A stretch of DNA of 6,316 bases. It comes from Gammaproteobacteria bacterium (lineage in GTDB: Bacteria > Pseudomonadota > Gammaproteobacteria > Pseudomonadales > Pseudohongiellaceae). The notes below the pieces were generated by a model. That model searched no databases, was not told the DNA's origin, and was given only the letters and a program-made list of their open reading frames with translations. This document shows, in pieces, positions 1-5,810 of this stretch. The stretch covers positions 1 through 6,316 of the forward strand of contig DMJN01000075.1 of the NCBI GenBank assembly GCA_003451715.1. The letters run 5' to 3'. A program made the translations under genes and the position numbers. The stretch's first letter is position 1. Each line of letters begins with the position of its first letter.

Positions 1-1002
1 ACGCACAAAGAACCGATAGAGCTTACCCGCTATGTAGTCCGCCGTTACCGGCTGCTCCATGATGATGTCGATGATCTCCACGCCATCGAAGTCACCGCTG
101 CGGCCGAGAAAGGATTTCTCGCCGCTGTCGTGCTGCTCCTGGTTAACTACGAAATCGACATCCACGTAATTCCATCCGGTAAAGGCACGGGCGGCTTCGC
201 GGATATCGGTCTCGCTGTAATTACCGACGCCCATGGTGAACAATTCCATGATCTCCCGAGCAAAATTCTCGTTCGGTGCACCTCTGACGTTGACGCCCGC
301 ATCGAGGAAGGACAGCATCGCCGGATCCTGCGCCACGGCAACCATGAGGTCGCGGAAGCTGCCGGTGCCCATCTCGTGGAACAGTTCCAGTTCCATCAGC
401 AGCTTGCGGTAATCCCGTACCTTGCCCTCATTGATCGCGTAGTGCCCATGCCAGAACAGGGCCATTTTCTCCTGCAGCGGATTATTGGAGGCCACCATGC
501 GGTTAGCCCACCAGTAGCTCACCCGATTGGTTTCCAGCACGCTGGCACGCAGCCAGTAGAAGAACTTATTGACCACCGGTTGCAGGCGGCGATTGCCTTG
601 GGGTTTTACCTTGATGCCCAGTGCCTCGCCGGTTTGCTTGGCCAGGTCGGTGGTGGCCGGCCTGCTGGGTGGAAAGGGCTCCAGCCCCGGATCGTGAATG
701 CCGGAATGATCGAAGGGCTCCAGGTGACTGTTATCGGCTGTATCGAAATAGACCAGGCTGCGAACCGCCTCGCCTGGCGACATGGCAGCCAGTACAGCGA
801 TCTGTTCCGGGGTGCCCCCAAATCCAGCTCGTTCCAGTAGATGGGCCGCGGTGTCATAGTTCCAGTCAGTACTGGATAGGGGCGTGAGATCGTCTTGCCA
901 GAAAACAAACCCGCCTTGTTGGGCATAGCCCGGTAGTGCCACCAGCAGTGCCGTGATACCGGCAATACCGACGCGATTCATCAATTTCAGTCGGCGAAGC
1001 AT
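1..1002 (-). CDS. Secreted DUF1800 family protein, C-terminus cut by window edge
   Basis: The first 334 residues are open without a stop from an ATG at 1002 to the left edge. Residues 1-27 look like a Sec signal peptide: basic MLRRLK start, hydrophobic stretch about 10-23, probable cleavage after GYA before QQ. DUF1800 hallmarks follow in order: HLLERAGFGGTPEQI (54-68), a WWANRM segment (164-169), PLQEKMALFWHGHY (175-188), NENFAREIMELFTMGVG (244-260), EAARAFTGW (269-277) and a C-terminal-side QP.TADYIAGKLYRFFV (317-333). Family members are usually around 450-550 residues, so roughly the last third is missing. The biochemical role of DUF1800 is not established. Such genes commonly sit directly upstream of a DUF1501 gene, which would lie beyond the left edge here. 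The ATG was chosen because GGGAG precedes it by 10 bases and the signal peptide starts there; a second ATG at 981 lacks a comparable ribosome binding site. Family assignment is firm. Confidence 0.93.
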   Translation of the reverse strand, partial: MLRRLKLMNRVGIAGITALLVALPGYAQQGGFVFWQDDLTPLSSTDWNYDTAAHLLERAGFGGTPEQIAVLAAMSPGEAVRSLVYFDTADNSHLEPFDHSGIHDPGLEPFPPSRPATTDLAKQTGEALGIKVKPQGNRRLQPVVNKFFYWLRASVLETNRVSYWWANRMVASNNPLQEKMALFWHGHYAINEGKVRDYRKLLMELELFHEMGTGSFRDLMVAVAQDPAMLSFLDAGVNVRGAPNENFAREIMELFTMGVGNYSETDIREAARAFTGWNYVDVDFVVNQEQHDSGEKSFLGRSGDFDGVEIIDIIMEQPVTADYIAGKLYRFFVR

Positions 1003-1012
1003 AAGGCTGTTA

Positions 1013-1017
1013 CTCCC
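1013..1017 (-). promoter_or_regulatory. Ribosome binding site of the DUF1800 gene
   Basis: On the minus strand AAGGGAG precedes the ATG at 1002 with a 10-base gap after its last G. It is the clearest Shine-Dalgarno sequence in the window and decides between the two in-frame ATG codons at 1002 and 981. Confidence 0.6.
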
Positions 1018-1038
1018 TTGTCTCTAGAGTCCCACTTT

Positions 1039-1044
1039 ATTCTA
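1039..1044 (-). promoter_or_regulatory. Possible -10 box (TAGAAT) before the DUF1800 gene
   Basis: TAGAAT on the minus strand matches the sigma-70 -10 consensus at five of six bases. It sits in an AT-rich stretch 36 bases before the start codon. No convincing -35 box lies 16-18 bases upstream, so this is a weak call. Confidence 0.2.
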
Positions 1045-1069
1045 TATTTGAACGCTTGTGAAAGGCTTA

Positions 1070-1091
1070 ATAATTGGGGTCAGAGCAAAAA
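1070..1091 (+). repeat. Lone half of a GGGGTCAGAG-type intergenic repeat
   Basis: The core AATTGGGGTCAGAGC (1072-1086), followed by an A-rich run, resembles a motif I remember as an arm of dispersed, often palindromic intergenic repeats in gammaproteobacteria, some linked to REP-associated (IS200-like) transposases. That match is from memory and was not searched. No inverted partner (GCTCTGACCCC on this strand) and no transposase gene are visible in the window, so this would be a single arm or a degenerate remnant. It lies in the gap before the DUF1800 gene. Confidence 0.4.
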
Positions 1092-1146
1092 TACAGTTGT
1101 TTTACAGCGTTGCACTTCGAATTTCAGCTTATGGCTTTCAGCGGGT

Positions 1147-1158
1147 AACCGATCGGTT
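1147..1158. repeat. Perfect 12-base palindrome AACCGATCGGTT
   Basis: AACCGATCGGTT equals its own reverse complement. It begins three bases past the permease stop codon (1164-1162, minus strand). No T run follows on the minus strand and there is no natural loop, so it does not look like a rho-independent terminator. It could be a dimeric regulator site, or chance. Confidence 0.4.
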
Positions 1159-1161
1159 TCG

Positions 1162-1845
1162 TCATTCCATTCTCAGGGCATCTACCGGATTCGAAGTTGA
1201 AACCTTGATTGCATGGAGAAATACCGTGGCTATTGCCGCAAGAATAGTAAAGACACTCGCCAGTACAAATATTTCTAAACTCATGTCTATGTGACTCTCA
1301 AATCCCTGCAGCCAGTAGTTCAGGTACAAGAATGCAGCTGGCCAGGCCAGTAGATTAGAAATCACCACCGGTCTGGAAAATTGCCACAACATCAGCCTTA
1401 CAATATCAATTCTCGAACTTCCCAGTACCTTCCTAATGCCTATCTCCCTTGTTCGTCGCTCCGCCACAAAAGCAGCCAGGCCAATAAGGCCCAGAATGGC
1501 GATTAAAATCGCGATGCTCGCATAGATACCCAGCAACTCGGCCTGTCGGCTGATGTTCTGATACATGGTCTGGATAGTCTGATCGAAAAACTGACGACGT
1601 ATAGGGCCAGGATCTCCTGCCTCCTGCCATATTCGATCAATCTCATTCAATGTCGCAGGCATGTTTTCTGCCTGAATACGTACCGCCATGATCTGGGTTA
1701 TCTGCGGCTGCAGGTAAAATACTGTGGCGGGTATTTCTCTTTGAACTGATCCCACCTGAAAATCTTCCAGAACCCCAATTATCTGTGCATCGTGACTGGG
1801 TGTCATTTCTGCCGGCAGCCGAAATACATGACTCCAGGTGATCAT
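1162..1845 (-). CDS. Permease fragment 3: C-terminal FtsX domain
   Basis: 227 codons from an ATG at 1845 that overlaps the TGA of fragment 2 as ATGA. It holds the end of the second periplasmic domain (ITWSHVFRLPAEM to about RRQFFDQTIQTMYQN), then helices LLGIYASIAILIAILGLIGL, VISNLLAWPAAFLYLNYWL and IFVLASVFTILAAIATVFL, with the REIGIRKVLGS loop between the first two and the family ending NPVDALRME. The ATG falls inside a conserved stretch (ALGEMITW in the corrected frame), so it is an internal Met. The overlap is probably accidental, not translational coupling of a separate gene. Confidence 0.65.
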   Translation of the reverse strand: MITWSHVFRLPAEMTPSHDAQIIGVLEDFQVGSVQREIPATVFYLQPQITQIMAVRIQAENMPATLNEIDRIWQEAGDPGPIRRQFFDQTIQTMYQNISRQAELLGIYASIAILIAILGLIGLAAFVAERRTREIGIRKVLGSSRIDIVRLMLWQFSRPVVISNLLAWPAAFLYLNYWLQGFESHIDMSLEIFVLASVFTILAAIATVFLHAIKVSTSNPVDALRME

Positions 1846-2129
1846 CTCACCCAGGGCGCGTCCATCTCATTGTCAAACCCCATGGCCCTGACCATGGTTT
1901 GATTGACGATAATTGGCTGTGGCACCAGCCACTCATTATTTTCGGGTACTAAATCGGCGATTCTATCCTTGGTGAAACCACGCCCCGCCAGGAGTTTGAA
2001 ATCAATCAGCTGAAGAAAATCGCTGTCGACCGGATCGTAGGCAACCCCGAACCGCTCAGTCGCCGCCTTGCCCTTGGGCACGACCGAAGCCCCCAGCCCA
2101 TGCCATATTGAGGTATCTGGGTTGCACAC
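1842..2129 (-). CDS. Permease fragment 2: middle of the second periplasmic domain
   Basis: The real permease part of this frame runs from about GASVVPKGKAATERF to RAMGFDNEMDA. It contains VDSDFLQLIDFKLLAGRGF and PIIVNQTMVRAMGF, typical of the periplasmic domain of MacB-type permeases. The GTG at 2129 and the first residues overlap fragment 1 and are probably out-of-frame, so this is not an independent gene. It ends at a TGA overlapping the ATG of fragment 3. Confidence 0.55.
   Translation of the reverse strand: MCNPDTSIWHGLGASVVPKGKAATERFGVAYDPVDSDFLQLIDFKLLAGRGFTKDRIADLVPENNEWLVPQPIIVNQTMVRAMGFDNEMDAPWVR
1854..1860 (-). other. Likely second frameshift site in the permease (GCGCCC)
   Basis: The minus strand reads GAC GCG CCC TGG GTG AGA TGA (D-A-P-W-V-R-stop). 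One added C gives D-A-P-L-G-E-M-I, and removing one GC pair gives D-A-L-G-E-M-I; both continue into the C-terminal permease frame. The D-A-L-G reading fits the usual family pattern slightly better. Confidence 0.6.
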
Positions 2130-3610
2130 CCTACCGACTTTACATTGGGCACTTGTAGAAATTGTTGTTTCAGCTGGTCAGCACAGCCATTGGTCGTAAT
2201 CATTACAATCGGATCATCGAGTTGTCTGACGGATTCACGAAATCCAAATTGTCCCTGTTGATAAATAACATAAGCGCTGACTAACAAGGCGGTTAGTATC
2301 GCAAATTGAAATACACTCAATGCTTCTCTTATAAATGCACTCGAGCCCTTTGGTTTATTAGTCTGAAAAAGTGCCATCGGCGTAAAGCGTGAAAGTACCA
2401 GTGCCGGATAGATACCAGCGACTAAGGAAGTGAGCACGGCTATCGACAAAGCACCGAGCAGAAATCCAGGTGAGAGAACAATTGAAAAATTCATCTCTCG
2501 GGACATGAAGCCATTAAATGGAGCAAGCAAAAGTGCGGCCAGCCCAACCGCGAAAACACAGCTGATCAATACATAGGTAGTAGATTCGGTTAGAAACTGA
2601 AAGATCAGGGATTTGCGGCCAGCTCCTACAGTTTTTCTAATAGCTATCTCTCGAGACCGCTTCGCTCCTCTAGCCGTCATCAAGTTGATGTAGTTTATCG
2701 AAGCGGTGATGAGTATTAACAACGCGACGGCCGAAACCGTGTACACATTTTGCAGATTGACACCCGTAGCGGTGGCATCACCGGTTGTCAGATGTACATC
2801 CGTTATGGGTCGCAACTCGATCTGGTAGATCTCGCTATTCTTGCGACCGCCCTGCACCGGCAGGTGGCGATCCAGCATGGCCCCCATATCATCTGTGATG
2901 TTGGCAAGATTCTCAGTAGCGGGGAGCCTGAAATAGGTGGAAGTTAACCAGGATTTGCGGCCGTAGTATTGATTGATAGGGCTTCGATCCTGTACAGCGA
3001 TTGGGGAAAAGGCAGCGTTCGCAGATCCCAATATCTCGAAGTCCAAGTGAGTATTGTCGGGCAGGTCGGCAATAACGGCTGTCACTTGCATGGGGTTTTC
3101 ACGCCCGAATAACAGGGATTCTCCGACCGCATCGTCCGTACCAAAGTATTTTTCAGCGATGCTCTTGCTTATGACAACCGCATCGGGTTGATCCAGCGCT
3201 CCTGCCAAATCGCCATGGATGCTGGAAAAGGGGAACACGTCGAAAACTTCAGGATCGGCCCAATCCACTCGCTCATTGAATTCCAGCTCGCTGGAATCCT
3301 GATCTACACCCACTACTGTCGAGCTGCCCAATAAACGGGCGACTGCGGTCACTTGAGGATAATCGGATTTCAACCAGCGCCCGAGCTCCACCGGGCCCGA
3401 TCCGAATCGCCGGTCACCGCTTACGGAATAGGCTCTGTACAGCTCCTGATGATCGGGTAGCCAGGAATCATAGCTGAGCTCATCCTGGACAAATAATCCG
3501 ATGAGTAGCGCCGCTGTAAGACCAAGCGTCAAGCCGACAATGCTAATCGAAGCGTAAAGCTTGTTGCACCTTGAGTTGCGCCAGGCGATTAACAGGTAAT
3601 ATTTGAACAT
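2006..3610 (-). CDS. Permease fragment 1: N-terminal half up to the first frameshift
   Basis: 534 codons. Residues 1 to about 507 are genuine permease sequence: helix 1, the first periplasmic domain, the first FtsX domain, helix 5 and the start of the second periplasmic domain (to about IPQYGMGWG). The last 27 or so residues (LRSCPRARRR onward) are rich in Arg, Ser and Pro and look like out-of-frame translation ending at a chance stop. If the break is real in the organism, the product would lack the second FtsX domain and is unlikely to work as a transporter subunit. Confidence 0.7.
   Translation of the reverse strand: MFKYYLLIAWRNSRCNKLYASISIVGLTLGLTAALLIGLFVQDELSYDSWLPDHQELYRAYSVSGDRRFGSGPVELGRWLKSDYPQVTAVARLLGSSTVVGVDQDSSELEFNERVDWADPEVFDVFPFSSIHGDLAGALDQPDAVVISKSIAEKYFGTDDAVGESLLFGRENPMQVTAVIADLPDNTHLDFEILGSANAAFSPIAVQDRSPINQYYGRKSWLTSTYFRLPATENLANITDDMGAMLDRHLPVQGGRKNSEIYQIELRPITDVHLTTGDATATGVNLQNVYTVSAVALLILITASINYINLMTARGAKRSREIAIRKTVGAGRKSLIFQFLTESTTYVLISCVFAVGLAALLLAPFNGFMSREMNFSIVLSPGFLLGALSIAVLTSLVAGIYPALVLSRFTPMALFQTNKPKGSSAFIREALSVFQFAILTALLVSAYVIYQQGQFGFRESVRQLDDPIVMITTNGCADQLKQQFLQVPNVKSVGCATQIPQYGMGWGLRSCPRARRRLSGSGLPTIRSTAIFFS
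2090..2094 (-). other. Likely first frameshift site in the permease (run of five C/G)
   Basis: On the minus strand TGG GGG CTT leads into nonsense, while one extra G (TGG GGG GCT TCG) reads W-G-A-S and continues into recognisable permease sequence (VVPKGKAATERF). A one-base loss in this homopolymer is the simplest explanation. The exact base cannot be fixed from one sequence. Confidence 0.6.
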
Positions 3611-3629
3611 GACGGCCTACTTACTGTAT

Positions 3630-4135
3630 TCACTCAGGGAGAGCAAAAGAAATTAACTCCGCGTCGTCGTCCCGGCCACCGCCAGCAACGGCAATATATT
3701 GACGGCCTTCATGCAGGTAGCTCATGGGTGGTCCATGCAGGCGTTGCTCCACCAGAACTTCTGCCACCAACTCACCCGTCATCTTGTCCAGTGCCACCAG
3801 GATTGAACCATGGGCTGCGGGATCGATCTCGTCCTTCTGAGCGAGATAGGATATCAACAGCGTCTTGGTAATCAGCACGCCACCCTCTGCAACGACGTCA
3901 TTATAGACACTTCCCAGATCAGGAAGATTCAGGTGCTCCAGCATGGGGTGATCGGCCGGTCCCCTGCCAAACGGCACCTGCCACAGGTGATCACCGGAGT
4001 TCAGGTTGATTGCCGTAATGCGACGGTAAGGCGGCTTTAACAGCGGCAAGCCGAAGGGCCCAACCTCACGCTCCATCTGAATCACAAAGGGCCAGTCCGA
4101 GGTGCCTTGCAGTGGTTCCACCAGCGACATGCCAT
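3630..4135 (-). repeat. Paralogous direct repeat, copy 1 (3' end of complete PQQ gene)
   Basis: This stretch matches 5811-6316 at a constant offset of 2181 bases with no gap, from the stop codon to the right window edge. DNA identity is roughly 80% by eye. The match ends at the stop codon; sequences beyond it on the 3' side are unrelated. Confidence 0.8.
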
Positions 4136-5594
4136 GGGGTCGAGTGGCTGAAGGTATATAGAGGACTTTGGTTTCCGGATCGACTGTTGCGCCGGGGAAG
4201 TTGGCACCACCACCAGCGCCCGGCACCACAAAAGTTGCCAGCTTGTCGTTGCTGCCACGTACGATCGGTGGCGTGAAGATCGGCCCCAGCAGAAACTCGC
4301 TGGCCAATTCGCGGGCCGCCGCAGCGATCTCCGGCGTGAAATCGATAAGATCCTCTTCGCTCACCCCCTGCCGGTCGAAGGGTGCGGGTCTGGTGGGAAA
4401 CGGTTGTGTCGGATGGGCCCGTTCACCGGGAACGGTGCTCGCTGCAACCGGACGTTCTTCGATCGGCCACACCGGCTCGCCGGTAAGGCGATCGAATACA
4501 TAAGTAAAAGCGGTCTTCGACACCTGGGCAACGGCCTTTATCGGTCTGCCGTCTACCACGATATCCACCAGGTTTGGTGCCGAGGCGATGTCATAATCCC
4601 ACACCCCATGGTGTACGGTCTGAAAATGCCAGATCCGCTCACCGGTATCGGCATCCAGCGCCACCAGGGATTCGGCGAAGAGGTTTTCACCGAGGCGCAT
4701 GCCGCCCCAGTAGTCATTGCTTGGCGTGGAAGTGGGTAAGTAGACAATACCCGCTTCGTCATCGGCGGATATGAAGGTCCAGACATTGGTATTACCTGCG
4801 GTGTGCCAGGAATCGTTTTCCCAGGTTTCGATGAATTCTTCCCCTTGCTGGGGAATAGTATTGAAACGCCATTTGAATTCGCCGGTGTAGGTGTCATAGG
4901 CGCGCACATGTCCCGGTGGATTTCGGTTGTACATGCCGTAGTCAAAGATTTTCGAGCCGACTATTAAAGAAGTACCTACTGCAATAGGCGCCGCACCGGC
5001 AGTGATAAAATTTGATTCGAATTCCAGTCTGCCGAGATCGCTGCGCAGATCGACGAATCCATCGCCACCAAAATTGGGATCTGGCTGGCCGGTTTCGATA
5101 TCGATGGACACCAGTTGCTTGCCAAGCGTCGCGATAAAGAGGCGCTCGATATTGCCATCGGTCCAGTACTCCATACCGCGGATCATGATGTTGGTTTGAA
5201 TCGGTGAACCCAGTCGGTAACTCTCCGGATCGAATAGCCACAGCTCTTCCCCGCTTGCCGGGTCCAGTGCGGCCACCTGCCCATGATTGGTATTGACATA
5301 CATCGTGCCATCGATCACCAACGGTACGGCGCGGTAGTCCGTTGTGGAGTAGGAAAGATCTTCGGGAATACGCAGGTCGGCCGAGCGCCAGCGCCAGGCG
5401 ATTTCCAGCTCCGCAAAATTGCTGGCATCGATCTGGTCCAACGGGGAGTATTTATCAGAGAAATGAGTACCCCCCGCATGACGCCAATCGCCGGTCGTTG
5501 CGGTGGATTCCTCAAGCTCTTCCGATGCACAGCCCAGTAACAGGATGGGCAGCAGTAATAGTTGGGCAAATTTAGTTTTTGAGAAAATGGTCAA
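3630..5594 (-). CDS. PQQ-dependent dehydrogenase, lipoprotein beta-propeller (mGDH-like)
   Basis: 654 residues. A short basic start and hydrophobic run end in a lipobox LLLGC with Cys22 as the predicted lipidated residue; Ala at +2 suggests the outer membrane. The rest is a PQQ beta-propeller with repeated (D)xxTG...W blades: DPASGEELWLF (111-121), DTYTGEFKWRF (234-244), DADTGERIWHF (314-324), DRLTGEPVWP (368-377), NLNSGDHLWQV (530-540). HHGVWDYD (328-335) and SKTAFTYVFDR (359-369) are typical of the glucose/alcohol quinoprotein family. Asp333 and Lys360 lie 27 apart, the same spacing I remember for the active-site Asp466 and Lys493 of E. coli Gcd. It would oxidise a sugar or alcohol in the periplasm; the substrate is unknown. 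It lacks the five N-terminal helices of Gcd. Cys22 is its only cysteine, so it has neither a CXXCH heme site nor the vicinal disulfide of PQQ alcohol dehydrogenases, and must pass electrons to a separate carrier. The start is TTG with a poor ribosome binding site; it is chosen because it gives a complete lipoprotein signal. Confidence 0.92.
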   Translation of the reverse strand: MTIFSKTKFAQLLLLPILLLGCASEELEESTATTGDWRHAGGTHFSDKYSPLDQIDASNFAELEIAWRWRSADLRIPEDLSYSTTDYRAVPLVIDGTMYVNTNHGQVAALDPASGEELWLFDPESYRLGSPIQTNIMIRGMEYWTDGNIERLFIATLGKQLVSIDIETGQPDPNFGGDGFVDLRSDLGRLEFESNFITAGAAPIAVGTSLIVGSKIFDYGMYNRNPPGHVRAYDTYTGEFKWRFNTIPQQGEEFIETWENDSWHTAGNTNVWTFISADDEAGIVYLPTSTPSNDYWGGMRLGENLFAESLVALDADTGERIWHFQTVHHGVWDYDIASAPNLVDIVVDGRPIKAVAQVSKTAFTYVFDRLTGEPVWPIEERPVAASTVPGERAHPTQPFPTRPAPFDRQGVSEEDLIDFTPEIAAAARELASEFLLGPIFTPPIVRGSNDKLATFVVPGAGGGANFPGATVDPETKVLYIPSATRPHGMSLVEPLQGTSDWPFVIQMEREVGPFGLPLLKPPYRRITAINLNSGDHLWQVPFGRGPADHPMLEHLNLPDLGSVYNDVVAEGGVLITKTLLISYLAQKDEIDPAAHGSILVALDKMTGELVAEVLVEQRLHGPPMSYLHEGRQYIAVAGGGRDDDAELISFALPE

Positions 5595-5810
5595 TTTGAT
5601 TCGAGCCTGAATAGTTAAAGAAGAATACAGTAGGGCACAGGATTATCCATTTCAATATTTGAGAAAAACTCAGTTGCCTGGTGTCAATAGATCGACCTGA
5701 ATCCGATGCCTTAAATCTGAAACACCGATAAAGACAGGCCAGTCCCAGCAGGCTCACACCAGGCCCCATAAACGAAGCGGTGCCGGGCTGCTTAGTCCAG
5801 CAACTCTCCC
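5595..5810. other. Intergenic gap between the two PQQ dehydrogenase genes
   Basis: 216 bases with no supported gene. It is more AT-rich near the downstream gene, where the possible promoter lies. I saw no stem-loop followed by a T run after the upstream stop, so read-through from the first paralogue into the second remains possible. Confidence 0.6.
5657..5687 (-). promoter_or_regulatory. Possible promoter for the complete PQQ dehydrogenase
   Basis: A perfect TTGACA (5687-5682) is followed after 19 bases by TCAAAT (5662-5657), four of six matches to TATAAT, in an AT-rich stretch. This would give an untranslated leader of about 50-60 bases before the TTG start. The spacer is longer than the optimal 17, so the call is tentative. 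If correct, the gene can be expressed independently of the paralogue upstream. Confidence 0.3.

Larger units (their letters stand above)
1162..3610 (-). pseudogene. MacB/FtsX-type ABC transporter permease, frame broken twice
   Basis: Three consecutive reading frames together encode one protein of about 816 residues, the usual size of MacB-type permeases with two FtsX domains. Order: helix 1 (about 19-41), a large periplasmic MacB_PCD-like domain (about 45-280), a first FtsX domain with helices near 286-308, 343-365 and 382-406, helix 5 (429-450), a second periplasmic domain, then a second FtsX domain with three more helices. Both FtsX domains carry the matching cytoplasmic signature, REIAIRKTVGA (320-330) and REIGIRKVLGS. 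Relatives work with an ATPase to drive periplasmic or outer-membrane processes such as export or lipoprotein handling; the substrate cannot be told and no ATPase gene is in the window. It starts 19 bases after the quinoprotein stop, with a weak AGG five bases before the ATG, so the two are probably co-transcribed. Outside the two breaks there is no decay, which suggests a recent lesion or sequence errors. Confidence 0.85.

Noticed and set aside
130..840. Long plus-strand open frame of 236 codons
   Set aside because: It lies wholly antisense to the DUF1800 gene, whose minus-strand frame has clear family motifs throughout. The plus-strand product shows no recognisable domain.
1842..1845. ATGA overlap read as translational coupling between two separate genes
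   Set aside because: Both sides belong to one continuous permease domain once one base is corrected, and the ATG falls within a conserved stretch, so it is an internal Met.
2088..2096. Programmed ribosomal frameshifting at the G run in the permease
   Set aside because: The site is not a typical slippery heptamer, no stimulatory structure is obvious, and a second break follows about 235 bases later. Mutation or sequencing error explains both more simply.
4168..4739. Overlapping plus-strand open frames of about 111 codons
   Set aside because: They are antisense to well-conserved beta-propeller sequence and have no recognisable domain or convincing start.
5617..5652. Eleven-codon minus-strand mini-frame (MDNPVPYCILL) before the dehydrogenase, as a possible leader peptide
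   Set aside because: There is no run of a regulated amino acid, no attenuator-like stem-loop and no clear ribosome binding site.
5676..5764. Nine-base inverted repeat GCCTGGTGT (5676-5684) and ACACCAGGC (5756-5764)
   Set aside because: The arms are 71 bases apart and do not extend further. A match of this length within about 200 bases has a chance of order 10%, so it is not good evidence.
5572..5769. Minus-strand 65-codon open frame spanning the gap between the PQQ genes, with two hydrophobic stretches
   Set aside because: It overlaps the start of the complete dehydrogenase in another frame, has no ribosome binding site and resembles no family I know. Hydrophobic stretches can arise by chance in AT-rich sequence.
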